Assembly: GCA_900756545.1 (NCBI GenBank) | Contig: CAAEKO010000068.1 | Coordinates: forward strand, 1 to 38,298 | DNA length: 38,298 nt | Direction of reading: 5' to 3' | Origin: Clostridia bacterium | GTDB taxonomy: Bacteria > Bacillota > Clostridia > UBA1381 | Part shown: piece after piece, positions 16,749 through 25,760 of the stretch | Layout of the letters: each line of letters opens with the position of its first letter | How positions within the stretch are numbered: position 1 is the stretch's first letter | Notes under the pieces: model-generated | What the model was told of the DNA's origin: nothing | The model's database searches: none | Seen by the model: only the letters and a program-made list of their open reading frames with translations | Made by a program: the position numbers and the translations under genes

Positions 16749-17630
16749 ATGGATATTAAAACGGTAGTGCGGGAAAAGGCGGCGCTGGTTGATAGCGCAT
16801 TAAAGGATTATCTGGATTATCCTGTAAGTCCGCAGGACAAGATTTATGAAGCTATGCGCTATAGTCTATTTGCCGGCGGCAAGCGCCTCAGGCCGGTAAT
16901 CATGTTATTGGCGTGCGAAATGTGCGGCGGGAAGGCTGAGGATGCACTTCCATTTGCCTGCGCTGTGGAAATGATCCACACCTATTCCCTGATCCATGAT
17001 GATTTGCCGGCTATGGACAACGATACCCTGCGGCGGGGAAAACCAACCAACCATATGATATTTGGTGAAGGAATGGCGATTTTGGCTGGAGACGCGCTTC
17101 TGAACAAGGCCTTTGAAATTGCCTGCGGATGTGAAAATATCCCCCGTACAGCCGTTTTAGAGGCCTTGCGGATATTGTCTAAAGCCTCTGGTACAGAAGG
17201 CATGATCGGAGGACAAGTTATTGACATCGAAAACGAGGGAAAAAGCATTGACATTGAAACCCTGGCCTGTCTGCATCTTTTAAAAACCGGCGCACTGATC
17301 CGTGCCGCCGGGAAAGTAGGCGCTGTGATTGCAGGCGCGCCGGAGGATGAAGTCAAGGGAATTGACGATTATTGCACAAACCTGGGGTTAGCGTTCCAGA
17401 TTCGAGACGACGTTTTGGACGTGACCGGGAATTTCCACGAACTGGGTAAATCTGTGGGCAGCGATAAGGAAAATGGAAAGACGACTTATGTGACGATTTA
17501 TGGTGTGGATCAGGCGGAGGAGCTTGTGCGGCATTATACACAAAAAGCGGTAAACGCCCTAGCTTCCTTTGGACGCCGGGCGGAAGCATTAACGGCGCTG
17601 GCTGAATATCTGGTCGGCCGCCGGGCATAG
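16749..17630 (+). CDS. ispA: polyprenyl synthetase (farnesyl/geranyl diphosphate synthase)
   Basis: Short-chain trans-prenyl diphosphate synthase condensing IPP with DMAPP or GPP. The first aspartate-rich motif HDDLPAMDND lies at residues 83-92 and the second RDDVLDV starts at 219. FAGGKRLRP and GMIGGQVIDIE are also present. 293 residues from ATG 16749, for which AGAGGA (16735-16740) is well placed; in-frame starts at 16713 and 16740 lie inside xseB. The ispA position after xseB is classic, but no dxs follows in this window. Product chain length cannot be decided by reading. Confidence 0.93.
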   Translation: MDIKTVVREKAALVDSALKDYLDYPVSPQDKIYEAMRYSLFAGGKRLRPVIMLLACEMCGGKAEDALPFACAVEMIHTYSLIHDDLPAMDNDTLRRGKPTNHMIFGEGMAILAGDALLNKAFEIACGCENIPRTAVLEALRILSKASGTEGMIGGQVIDIENEGKSIDIETLACLHLLKTGALIRAAGKVGAVIAGAPEDEVKGIDDYCTNLGLAFQIRDDVLDVTGNFHELGKSVGSDKENGKTTYVTIYGVDQAEELVRHYTQKAVNALASFGRRAEALTALAEYLVGRRA

Positions 17631-17645
17631 AGGAGAAACCAAGGT

Positions 17646-18095
17646 ATGAACGATTTTTGGACATTCTGCAGGGATTCGGTGCTGATTACGGCAATTATTT
17701 CCTGGTTCATTGCCCAAGTGCTGAAAGTCCTGTTTGTTATCATGAAGGATAAGCGGCTGGATTTCAGTCGGTTTATCGGGGCTGGCGGCATGCCCAGTTC
17801 TCATTCCTCTTTTGTAGTCAGTCTTGCGGCAGGCGTGGGGCTGGTTGAGGGATTTGAAAGCACCCTGTTTGCGGTTACGGTAGTGTTGGCGCTTGTGGTC
17901 ATGTATGACGCGGCAGGCGTCCGGAGGGCGGCCGGCCAGCAGGCCAGGATTTTGAACAGGATCGTAGAGATGTGGGGAAAAGAGGATTTTTCCAATACGG
18001 AAAAAAAGCTCAAGGAGCTTTTAGGGCATACGCCGGTAGAGGTTTTTGCCGGCGCGGTGCTGGGGGCGCTGATTGCTGTGCTTAGACATCTGTAA
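17646..18095 (+). CDS. divergent PAP2 family membrane protein (DUF212)
   Basis: 149 residues of the DUF212 (YuiD-like) group, related to acid phosphatase/vanadium haloperoxidase (PAP2). The signature runs RFIGAGGMPSSHSSFVVSL, VMYDAAGVRRAAGQQARILN and LKELLGHTPVEVFAGAVLGA; these contain the residues that match PAP2 motifs. Four to five membrane segments are likely. It sits 15 bp after ispA, suggesting, as inference only, a link to polyprenyl-phosphate metabolism. AGGAGAAACC precedes the ATG. A strong terminator follows. Confidence 0.88.
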   Translation: MNDFWTFCRDSVLITAIISWFIAQVLKVLFVIMKDKRLDFSRFIGAGGMPSSHSSFVVSLAAGVGLVEGFESTLFAVTVVLALVVMYDAAGVRRAAGQQARILNRIVEMWGKEDFSNTEKKLKELLGHTPVEVFAGAVLGALIAVLRHL

Positions 18096-18109
18096 ATTTG
18101 GGATACCAT

Positions 18110-18145
18110 GGCAAAAGGGAAATTTCTCTTTTGCCTTTTCTTTTT
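18110..18145 (+). terminator. intrinsic terminator of nusB-ispA-DUF212 operon
   Basis: GGCAAAAGGGA (18110-18120) and TCTCTTTTGCC (18125-18135) form an 11-bp stem with one G-T pair and an AATT loop, followed by TTTTCTTTTT (18136-18145). Confidence 0.9.
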
Positions 18146-18195
18146 AAATTTCATAAATTCTTAAGATTTTTATTGCGTGAATTATAAGATTTATT

Positions 18196-18204
18196 TGTTA
18201 GAAT
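18196..18204 (+). promoter_or_regulatory. extended -10 element before response regulator
   Basis: TG at 18196-18197, one base, then TAGAAT at 18199-18204, about 22 bp ahead of the ATG. No good -35 sits at 17 bp (a TTGCGT at 18173-18178 would give 20 bp). The promoter assignment is tentative. Confidence 0.35.
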
Positions 18205-18226
18205 GTTGTCAGAGGAGGTAAAAGGG

Positions 18227-18919
18227 ATGGAGCAGTATAGTATTTTGGTGGTTGACGACGATAAAGAGATTGTAGACAGTATCGCGATTTTTCTGAGTGC
18301 GGATGGATACAACGTTTTTAAGGCCTATAATGGGCTGGACGCGCTGGACGTTGTGATGTCGGAGGACATCCATTTGATGCTTCTGGACATTATGATGCCG
18401 GAAATGGATGGGATTAAGACACTTTTAAAGGTGCGGGAAAAGAAAAATATTCCAATTATCCTGATTTCGGCGAAGTCAGAGGATACTGATAAGATTTATG
18501 GCTTGACGGCCGGAGCGGATGACTACATTACAAAGCCCTTCAACCCCTCGGAAATGGTAGCCCGGGTAAAGTCACAGCTTCGCCGGTACACGACTTTGGG
18601 CGCCATGCATACCACGGAAAAACAGATTGAAATCGGCGGCCTTGTGTTGGATACCGACATGAAGTCTGTAACTGTGGATGGAGCGGAGGTTCGTTTGACG
18701 CCAATTGAATACCGGATATTGGAGCTTTTATGCAAAAGCCCGAACAAGGTGTTTTCCGCAGATGAAATTTATGAACGGGTTTGGAACGAGGAAAATATCG
18801 TCAGCGATAACACGATTGCCGTCCATATTCGGCATATCCGGGAGAAAATTGAAATTAATCCCAAGGATCCCCGCTATTTAAAGGTAGTCTGGGGAATCGG
18901 ATATAAGATCCAAAAATAG
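18227..18919 (+). CDS. two-component response regulator (OmpR/PhoB type)
   Basis: Receiver domain (about 5-118) with acidic pocket VVDDDKE, phospho-acceptor D54 in LLLDIMMPEMDG, the conserved ISAKS and GADDYITKPFNPSE lysine segment. A C-terminal winged-helix DNA-binding domain (about 130-228) ends with VSDNTIAVHIRHIREKIE, RYLKVVWGIGYKI. 230 residues from ATG 18227, which AGAGGAGGT (18211-18219) serves; the in-frame ATG at 18203 lies upstream of that site and overlaps the -10 element. It is co-transcribed with the histidine kinase 11 bp downstream. The regulon is unknown; no resistance or transport gene is adjacent. Confidence 0.92.
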   Translation: MEQYSILVVDDDKEIVDSIAIFLSADGYNVFKAYNGLDALDVVMSEDIHLMLLDIMMPEMDGIKTLLKVREKKNIPIILISAKSEDTDKIYGLTAGADDYITKPFNPSEMVARVKSQLRRYTTLGAMHTTEKQIEIGGLVLDTDMKSVTVDGAEVRLTPIEYRILELLCKSPNKVFSADEIYERVWNEENIVSDNTIAVHIRHIREKIEINPKDPRYLKVVWGIGYKIQK

Positions 18920-18930
18920 GAGGGGAAATT

Positions 18931-20982
18931 ATGAAGAAGATTACACGGTCATTTCCGTTGAAACTGATGGCGGTACTTCTGTGTATTGCCGCGGCAGGAC
19001 TATCTGTTTCTGTAGTTCTGGAAACGTTCGTCCGGGATGAGGTCATTTACCGTTTTGAGGATAAATTCCAGAACAGCTATTACCTGAGTAAGCCTTTTGA
19101 CAGGGCCGTATCTATGATCAGCGCAAATATTGTTGCCAGTCGGGATACGGACCGGGAGGCTATCAAGCATACGTTTGACCGGGAGATGCATGATAAACAG
19201 ATGGAATATTATGCGGAATCAGCCGATGGCATAGTATGGACCAATACAGACAACAGTGATCCGGAATATTATAAAGCGGCACAGGCCCACTATCTTTATC
19301 AGAGCAGTGGTTTCTTTGAAACCAGCTTGGAGGACTCTACGGGATGGCTCAGCGCAAACAGCTATTATGTGGCAGAAAACAATATTGCCCGGTTATACCT
19401 GAAAATGCAGGACGAAGCCTATGCTAATATGGAGCGTAGATGGACGGAAGAAAAGAAAAATGCAGACAGCGCAGTTAATCAGGCGGCAGTTTGGCTGCTG
19501 GTAGGACTGCTGGCATTCATTTATCTTTTGTGGACGGCAGGAAAACAAGCGGAGGACGAAGAGGTACATCTGCTCCTGGTTGACAGGATGTTTGCAGAGC
19601 TGGATTTGGGGCTGATGATTGGCTCGCTGGCCGGTACGGCGGCGCTGTTTCTGGTGTTTTGTGAAGAGGTGTGGATTGAGGGCAGTAATATCCCTGAAAT
19701 TCTGTACCGCTTAATGGCAATGTTAGCTGCCGCAGAAACAGGGCTATGCCTTTTATTTATCCTCGCAATTGTCCGGAATTTGAAAAACCGTTCCTTTGTC
19801 CAGAGGTCTTTGATCCTTGCTGCGGTTAAATTTTGCTGGAAGCTGGCTGTGACTGTGGTTTTGTGGGCGTGGAATCTGACAAAGCGGATATTCAAATGGG
19901 CTGTCATTACATTTAAAAGAGTGTGGCATGCGCTTGTGGATGCTAAGGATACCATCGTTAGCGGGCTTTTCAGAAATTATAAAACCCGAAATGTGATCCT
20001 GTTATTTCTGGTCTATTCTGCGACATTGTTTATCCTTGCCATGATGTTCGGCGTATTGATAGATTATGGAGAAGGTTTTTTTGCATTCCTGTGTGCCTTG
20101 GCGTTGTTCGGAGTTTCTGCCGCTTTCCTGATTAAGCGGGTAGAAGGCTTTGAAAGCATTTGCCGGGGAATCGCCAGAATCCGAAGCGGCGAGCTGGATT
20201 ACAAGATCGCGGACTGCCCGGCCGGCGTTATGCGGACAATCGCGGAGGATATGAACTACATTGGAGAAGGGCTTTCCAAAGCGCTGGCGAATGAAGTCAA
20301 GGCGGAGCGGATGAAATCAGAGTTGATTACCAACGTATCCCATGACTTGAAGACGCCGCTGACATCCATTATCAATTATGCTGATCTTTTGTGCCAGGAG
20401 GAATTAAAGCCGGAGGAGGCAAACGACTATGCGGCGATTATCAAGCAGAAGAGCCAGCGCCTGAAAAATCTGACGGCCGATCTATTCGACATATCTAAGG
20501 TGCAGAGCGGCACGGAAACCATAGAGCGGGAAAAAATCGACATGAACCTTTTACTGAAACAGGCCTTGGGCGAGTTCGATTCCAATATCAGAGCCTCGAA
20601 GCTTCAATTTCACACAACCCTGCCGGAACAGGAGGTATTTATCCTGGCTGATGGAAAAAAGCTTTCCCGGGTATTTGAAAACCTGATAGGGAATTGTCTG
20701 AAATATACGCTGGAAAACACCAGGATATACCTGTCCTTGAAGGTGGACGGCGGTGAAGCCAGAGCGGAAATCAAAAATATAGCTAATTACGCTATGGACT
20801 TCAATGAGGAAGAGATCACGGAGCGGTTTGTCCGGGGGGATGCAGCCCGGTCTACAGAAGGAAGCGGATTGGGACTAGCTATTGCGAAAAGCTATGTCGA
20901 GGCTATGGGCGGCGATTTAAAAATCAAACGGGACGGAGATCTTTTCAAGGTTATTGTCAAATTTAAAACAGATGCCCAATAA
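18931..20982 (+). CDS. multi-pass membrane sensor histidine kinase
   Basis: Partner of the preceding regulator, 683 residues. A membrane segment at about 11-32 is followed by an external region of about 150 residues, then several further hydrophobic segments (about 186-203, 230-250, 265-285, 290-315 and a pair around 350-405), giving about seven in all. A HAMP-like stretch (IARIRSGELDYKI) leads to the HisKA box NVSHDLKTPLTSI, with phospho-acceptor H471. The ATPase domain has the N box ENLIGNCLKYT and the G box GSGLGLAIAKSY. AGGAGG precedes the ATG. The transmembrane architecture is more elaborate than a plain two-segment kinase, and what it senses is not evident. Confidence 0.9.
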   Translation: MKKITRSFPLKLMAVLLCIAAAGLSVSVVLETFVRDEVIYRFEDKFQNSYYLSKPFDRAVSMISANIVASRDTDREAIKHTFDREMHDKQMEYYAESADGIVWTNTDNSDPEYYKAAQAHYLYQSSGFFETSLEDSTGWLSANSYYVAENNIARLYLKMQDEAYANMERRWTEEKKNADSAVNQAAVWLLVGLLAFIYLLWTAGKQAEDEEVHLLLVDRMFAELDLGLMIGSLAGTAALFLVFCEEVWIEGSNIPEILYRLMAMLAAAETGLCLLFILAIVRNLKNRSFVQRSLILAAVKFCWKLAVTVVLWAWNLTKRIFKWAVITFKRVWHALVDAKDTIVSGLFRNYKTRNVILLFLVYSATLFILAMMFGVLIDYGEGFFAFLCALALFGVSAAFLIKRVEGFESICRGIARIRSGELDYKIADCPAGVMRTIAEDMNYIGEGLSKALANEVKAERMKSELITNVSHDLKTPLTSIINYADLLCQEELKPEEANDYAAIIKQKSQRLKNLTADLFDISKVQSGTETIEREKIDMNLLLKQALGEFDSNIRASKLQFHTTLPEQEVFILADGKKLSRVFENLIGNCLKYTLENTRIYLSLKVDGGEARAEIKNIANYAMDFNEEEITERFVRGDAARSTEGSGLGLAIAKSYVEAMGGDLKIKRDGDLFKVIVKFKTDAQ

Positions 20983-20996
20983 AATTAATATTATGC

Positions 20997-21037
20997 AAAA
21001 AAAGCACCCGGCACCGTAAATGTGATGCCGGGCGCTT
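20997..21037 (-). terminator. intrinsic terminator of hpf (minus strand)
   Basis: GCACCCGGCA (21004-21013) pairs with TGCCGGGCGC (21026-21035), one mismatch. The seven As at 20997-21003 become a T-run when read from the minus strand, so it ends the hpf transcript. It lies 14 bp after the kinase stop and may also slow plus-strand transcription. Confidence 0.85.
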
Positions 21038-21079
21038 AACGCAGGAATTGTTATTATTCCGATTTTTGTTAAAAAAGCC

Positions 21080-21616
21080 TTATATGGATTCGATAATGGC
21101 GTAATTGCCGTCTTTCCGCCGATAAACCACGTTCATTTCGTCTGTTTCGTGATGGCGGAATACGAAAAAGTTATGTCCAAGGAGATTCATCTGCAATACT
21201 GCTTCCTCCGGGCTCATAGGTTTAAGCTGGAAACGTTTTGTCTTTACGATTTTGAATTCAGGTTCATCGTCTGCCTCGCTGTAGCTTGCACCGCTGAGCA
21301 GAGTAGTGTCAAGAATCGCCTCGCGTTTGATTTTCTTTTCCAGCCGGGTTTTGTTTTTCCTGATTTGCCGCTCAATGACGTCCACAATTTTATCAATAGC
21401 CACCAGTACGTCCTCATCAGTTTCTACAGCCCGGTATATCATACCGCCGGCAAAGATAGACGCCTCGACGGATACTTTATCTTTTACTACGCTCATAACA
21501 ATACGCGCCTCTGCTTCGTCCTTAAAAAACTTGTCCAGTTTTCCGATTTTCTTTTGCAGATAATCGGTGATCTTCTCTGATACTGTGATTTTTCTTCCAA
21601 TGGTGTTGAATTTCAT
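21080..21616 (-). CDS. hpf: long-form ribosome hibernation promoting factor
   Basis: Binds the 30S decoding region and dimerises ribosomes into 100S particles in stationary phase. The N-terminal domain (about 1-105) begins MKFNTIGRKITVSEKITDYLQKK and contains EARIVMSVVKDKVSVEASI and the basic helix RQIRKNKTRLEKKIKR. The C-terminal dimerisation domain (about 122-178) has FKIVKTKRFQLKPMSPEEAVLQMNLLGHNFFVFRH. 178 residues, the long form typical of Bacillota. GGGAGAT precedes the ATG on the minus strand. It is divergent from the glycosyltransferase gene and convergent with the kinase gene. Confidence 0.96.
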   Translation of the reverse strand: MKFNTIGRKITVSEKITDYLQKKIGKLDKFFKDEAEARIVMSVVKDKVSVEASIFAGGMIYRAVETDEDVLVAIDKIVDVIERQIRKNKTRLEKKIKREAILDTTLLSGASYSEADDEPEFKIVKTKRFQLKPMSPEEAVLQMNLLGHNFFVFRHHETDEMNVVYRRKDGNYAIIESI

Positions 21617-21668
21617 AAGATCATCTCCCGATGTTTTATTTTTTTGAGGAAAACATCCTCTTACTTAA

Positions 21669-21696
21669 TATATACCCGCATTTTTCAGTGTGTAAA
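21669..21696 (-). promoter_or_regulatory. probable promoter for hpf (minus strand)
   Basis: Read on the minus strand: TTTACA (21696-21691), a 16-bp spacer, TATATA (21674-21669). A GAGGA/TCCTC hairpin (21646-21660) would lie in the leader. A sigma-H or stress promoter was looked for and not seen. Confidence 0.5.
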
Positions 21697-21707
21697 CATT
21701 TTTTTAG

Positions 21708-21736
21708 TTGCAAATTTAGGAATTTTTTAGTATACT
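21708..21736 (+). promoter_or_regulatory. promoter for membrane glycosyltransferase gene
   Basis: TTGCAA at 21708-21713, a 17-bp spacer, TATACT at 21731-21736. It lies back to back with the hpf promoter. Confidence 0.65.
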
Positions 21737-21770
21737 GTTGTTAATACTTGTTTTGAGGTGTTGAGTTTTT

Positions 21771-24700
21771 ATGATGTCGATTTTTGTCGTGATGTTTATA
21801 TCTGCTCTGACTGCGGGGCTGGTATATCCCGCCATGATCGGGCCGCAGATGGGAAAGCCCGCGGATAAAAAGAAAGGGACAGGCATAGTATTGTTGATGC
21901 TGGCTGGGGCGGCTATCCGGATTATAGGCGCATATATGTTTCCAGGGCACAAAACGGATATGAATTGTTTTGACGCCTGGTCGGACATGATTTTTAAAGA
22001 TGGATTCGGCGCTTTCTATACATCGGATAGTTTTACTGATTATCCGCCGGGTTATATGTACATTTTATATGTCGTTGGGTTTTTAAAGCATATTTTCCCA
22101 GTATCGGATAATGCGGCCTATGTCCTTTTGAAGCTTCCAGCGATTCTGTGTGATGTATTGGCGGCGGGACTGATATACAAAGTTTCCCGCAGACATGTAA
22201 ACTATAGCGTGTCTTTTATGGCTGCAGCTTTTTATTTGTTCAATCCTGCGGTATTTGTGGATTCTGCCCTGTGGGGGCAGGTAGATTCTATATTTACGCT
22301 GTTTATTCTTCTGATGCTTATATTTACTGCGGAGAAGAAGCTGATCCCGGCTTATTTTACCTTCGCGCTTGCAGTGTTTATTAAGCCGCAGGCTTTATTT
22401 TTTACGCCTGTCCTGCTATTTGGGGTGATTGAGCAGGTATTTTTAGAGGATTATGCCTCGGACAAGCTATGGAAAAATATATTCTTTGCCTTAGCGGCCG
22501 TTTTAATGGATATTGTACTGTCTTTGCCCTTTGGCCTGGATAATGTGATCGGCCAGTATGTAGACACGCTGGCCTCCTACCCCTATGCTACGATTAATGC
22601 CTTTAATATCTGGGGGGCGTTCGGGCAAAACTGGACGGAACTGAATCCTGTAACAACGGTAATCGGTTATGTTATGCTTGTTTGGATTGTAGCGGTGGCT
22701 GCGTATCTGTTTTTCAGCAGTAAAAAACAATCGAAATATTATTTTACCGGCGCGTTTATGGCGTTTATGACCTTTATGCTTTCCACCAAAATGCATGAGC
22801 GGTATGCATTTCCGGCTATGGCGCTGATCCTGCTTTGCTTTATCGTGTCTAAAAACTGGCGGCATTTTCTGACTTATGCTTTGTTTGGCTTGTCGCAGTT
22901 TTTGAATACGGCTTTTGTTCTGTTCATTTACGAGCAGGACCCGGGAAAATACTTTAAAAGCCCGGTTATAATTTTCGCGTCTGTTTTGAATATCGCGGTG
23001 ATGGCATACTTTTTGTATACTGCCTATGCAATATATGTGAAGGATGATACAAAAGAAGCAGTAAAAACGCCCCCGGCTGAAAATACAGCCATATTGGAGC
23101 CTGTTTTTGAAAAGACAAAACCTTTGGTAAAGCTCAGCAGGTTTGACTTGGCGGCGTTGGCAGTCATTATGGCGGTCTATTCTGCTGTGGCTTTTTACGA
23201 CCTGGGTGAACGACAGGCCCCGGAAACTGAGGTATTGGTCACGCCGGCGGAAGCTGTGCGGCTGGATTTCGGAAAAGATACAGAGTTTGGGCAGCTCCGC
23301 ATGTATTTGGGGCCGTACCATCTGCATAAGGACAATAAATTGTTCTTTACATTTCAGAACGAAGCCGGAGATGAAATGGAAGAAATGGAGCTGGACGATG
23401 GCAGCGTATTCTTCTGGAATATGGAGGACCTGGAAGATAAGGCAGGCCGGTATGTGGAAATTGAATGTGATGATATTGCTTCTATCAAGGAAGCCGCATT
23501 TTATGATGCGGACGGCAATGTGGTTCGGCCTGTGAATATAGCGGAATACCCTGCGCTGTTTGATGAACAGGCATTGGTCCCGGAACGGGAAACCTTTCGG
23601 AACAGTACCTATTTCGATGAAATTTACCATGCCCGGACAGCCTATGAATTCATCCATGGGCTTCCGATTTATGAATGGACGCACCCGCCTCTGGGTAAGA
23701 TTTTTATTGCGGCAGGGATAAAATTGTTCGGTATGAATCCATTCGGATGGCGGTTTATGGGCACGTTGTTCGGCATATTGATGATTCCTGTGATCTATCT
23801 GTTTGCCAAGCGAATGCTGGAGTATTCTTGGCTGGCGGCGGTCACATGCCTTTTATTCACCTTCGACTTTATGCATTTTGCCCAGACGCGGATCGCTACG
23901 ATCGACGTGTACGTCACCTTCTTTATCATGCTGATGTATTACTTTATGTTCCAATATTCGCAGATGAGCTTTTATGATACACCGCTTAGGAAAACCTTTG
24001 TTCCATTAGGGCTTTGCGGTATAGCTATGGGGTTGGGGATCGCCTGCAAATGGACGGGCGTCTACGCCGGCGCGGGGCTTGCTGTGCTGCTTTTTTTAAC
24101 ATTATACAAGCGATTCCGGGAATACCGATATGCTTTGCAGGACCCGAAGGGAAGCACTGCATGCATTGCCCATCAGCATGTAATTGATTTGTTCCGGCGC
24201 AACACGGTCAAGACGATTTTATTCTGCTGTGGATTCTTCGTTTTGCTGCCGTTGGCGATTTATCTGCTGAGTTATATTCCATATGTGGCGGCAGAAGGCG
24301 GAGGACTTCGGGCAATTTGGGAAAACCAGCAGAGTATGCTTACCTACCACGGTAAAACCGTGGTGGAATCTACGCACGCCTATTCCTCGAGGTGGTATCA
24401 GTGGCCGGTTATGTGGCGGCCTATCTGGTACTATTCCGGTACGGTTTCGGCTGCTTTAAAGGAAGGGATCAGTTCCTTTGGAAACCCGCTTGTATGGTGG
24501 GTGGGAATACCGGTATTCTTCTATATCCTATGGACGGCTATTCGATATAGGGATCAAAAAGCAATGTTTCTGTGCGTGGGATACCTGGCGCAGCTTTTGC
24601 CATGGACACTGGTGTTCCGAACCACTTTTATTTATCACTATTTTCCGGCAGTGCCCTTTGTAGTGATGATGATTGGTTACGCCATAGGGCTGCTGTATAA

Positions 24701-24860
24701 AAAGAATAAAAATATAAAAATCGCCGCCTTTGTATACGCGGGCCTGGCAGTGGGACTGTTCATTTTATTCTATCCGGTGCTTTCCGGGCAGCCGGTAGAT
24801 CCGGAATATGTGAAAACCTATCTGCGGTGGATTCCCGGCCAGTGGGTACTGATAGGCTGA
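21771..24860 (+). CDS. membrane glycosyltransferase: Gpi18-like + PMT-like fusion
   Basis: A 1029-residue polytopic protein with two catalytic-type halves. Residues about 1-425 carry around ten hydrophobic segments with DAWSDMIFKDGFGAFY, TDYPPGYMYILY, NPAVFVDSALWGQVDS and KPQALFFTPVLL, the pattern of Gpi18/GT-C mannosyltransferases. A soluble beta-rich stretch follows (about 480-605). The second half (about 610-1029) is PMT-like: YFDEIYHARTAYEF with the D616-E617 pair, EWTHPPLGKIFIA and a C-terminal multi-helix region. Such enzymes transfer sugars from polyprenyl-phosphate donors outside the membrane. Acceptor (protein, wall polymer or lipid) is unknown. GAGGTG lies about 10 nt before the double ATG. 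It reads into the fumarase gene 12 bp later. Confidence 0.85.
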   Translation: MMSIFVVMFISALTAGLVYPAMIGPQMGKPADKKKGTGIVLLMLAGAAIRIIGAYMFPGHKTDMNCFDAWSDMIFKDGFGAFYTSDSFTDYPPGYMYILYVVGFLKHIFPVSDNAAYVLLKLPAILCDVLAAGLIYKVSRRHVNYSVSFMAAAFYLFNPAVFVDSALWGQVDSIFTLFILLMLIFTAEKKLIPAYFTFALAVFIKPQALFFTPVLLFGVIEQVFLEDYASDKLWKNIFFALAAVLMDIVLSLPFGLDNVIGQYVDTLASYPYATINAFNIWGAFGQNWTELNPVTTVIGYVMLVWIVAVAAYLFFSSKKQSKYYFTGAFMAFMTFMLSTKMHERYAFPAMALILLCFIVSKNWRHFLTYALFGLSQFLNTAFVLFIYEQDPGKYFKSPVIIFASVLNIAVMAYFLYTAYAIYVKDDTKEAVKTPPAENTAILEPVFEKTKPLVKLSRFDLAALAVIMAVYSAVAFYDLGERQAPETEVLVTPAEAVRLDFGKDTEFGQLRMYLGPYHLHKDNKLFFTFQNEAGDEMEEMELDDGSVFFWNMEDLEDKAGRYVEIECDDIASIKEAAFYDADGNVVRPVNIAEYPALFDEQALVPERETFRNSTYFDEIYHARTAYEFIHGLPIYEWTHPPLGKIFIAAGIKLFGMNPFGWRFMGTLFGILMIPVIYLFAKRMLEYSWLAAVTCLLFTFDFMHFAQTRIATIDVYVTFFIMLMYYFMFQYSQMSFYDTPLRKTFVPLGLCGIAMGLGIACKWTGVYAGAGLAVLLFLTLYKRFREYRYALQDPKGSTACIAHQHVIDLFRRNTVKTILFCCGFFVLLPLAIYLLSYIPYVAAEGGGLRAIWENQQSMLTYHGKTVVESTHAYSSRWYQWPVMWRPIWYYSGTVSAALKEGISSFGNPLVWWVGIPVFFYILWTAIRYRDQKAMFLCVGYLAQLLPWTLVFRTTFIYHYFPAVPFVVMMIGYAIGLLYKKNKNIKIAAFVYAGLAVGLFILFYPVLSGQPVDPEYVKTYLRWIPGQWVLIG

Positions 24861-24872
24861 AAGGACAAAAAA

Positions 24873-25715
24873 ATGCGGATAATAAAAACGAAAGAAATAA
24901 CAGAAGCTGTAGAAAAAATGTGTATCTCGGCAAACTGTTTTTTGAACCAGGATATCCGGGACGCGCTGGCGTCAGCGGCCCAAACGGAAGCCTCACCGGT
25001 GGGGCGGGGTGTGCTTCAAAACCTGCTTGACAATGCTGCAATTGCGGCAAAGCGGGAAATGCCCATTTGCCAGGACACGGGGATGGCTGTGTTTTTTGTG
25101 GAGATCGGAAATGAAGTCCATGTGGAGGGCGGTACCCTAACGGACGCGATCAACCAGGGCGTAGCGGCAGGTTATACCAATGGATATCTGCGTAAATCTG
25201 TAGTAGGCGACCCTCTGCGGCGGGTTAATACAAAGGACAATACCCCGGCGGTGATTCATTATGATTTTGTATCGGGAGATAAACTGAAAATCGCTTTTGC
25301 CCCAAAGGGCTTTGGCAGTGAGAATAAATCCGCTATGCGGATGCTCAATCCGTCCGACGGACTGGAAGGGGTAGTGGATTTTGTCGTGGATACTGTGCGG
25401 AAGGCAGGGGCAAATCCCTGCCCGCCTATGGTGGTGGGTGTTGGCATCGGCGGTACAATGGACATGGCGGCGAAGCTTGCAAAAAAGGCTCTGACCCGAG
25501 ATATTAACGTACATAATTCTGATCTGTTTTATGCGGAGCTGGAGGACAAGATTTTGAAAAAGATAAATCTGCTTGGCATAGGCCCTCAGGGAATGGGAGG
25601 TACAACAACGGCGCTGGGCCTGAATATTGAGACTTACCCTACGCACATTGCAGGCCTGCCGGTGGCTGTGAATATTAACTGCCATGCTACACGCCATGCA
25701 ATAGCCGTTTTATAA
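24873..25715 (+). CDS. class I fumarate hydratase, alpha subunit
   Basis: Oxygen-sensitive [4Fe-4S] hydro-lyase subunit (TtdA/FumA N-terminal family) that interconverts fumarate and malate, or acts on tartrate. 280 residues. Cluster cysteines appear as C66 (PICQDTG), C183 (NPCPPMVVG) and C270 (NINCHATR). Other family stretches are GFGSENKSAM and LLGIGPQGMGGTTTALG. AAAGGAC is 7 nt before the ATG. The beta subunit (TtdB type) normally follows directly, but here the next gene is the NfnA-like protein under its own promoter. The enzyme therefore needs a beta subunit encoded elsewhere, or the alpha subunit has another partner. Confidence 0.9.
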   Translation: MRIIKTKEITEAVEKMCISANCFLNQDIRDALASAAQTEASPVGRGVLQNLLDNAAIAAKREMPICQDTGMAVFFVEIGNEVHVEGGTLTDAINQGVAAGYTNGYLRKSVVGDPLRRVNTKDNTPAVIHYDFVSGDKLKIAFAPKGFGSENKSAMRMLNPSDGLEGVVDFVVDTVRKAGANPCPPMVVGVGIGGTMDMAAKLAKKALTRDINVHNSDLFYAELEDKILKKINLLGIGPQGMGGTTTALGLNIETYPTHIAGLPVAVNINCHATRHAIAVL

Positions 25716-25760
25716 GTTATTCTTCGCAGGCTTTAGTATATATAAATTTTGCATATATGG

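Noticed and set aside
22503..23684. 393-codon minus-strand frame inside the glycosyltransferase gene
   Set aside because: Antisense to a well-supported membrane protein; rich in His, Arg and Gln as typical of reverse reading of hydrophobic codons.
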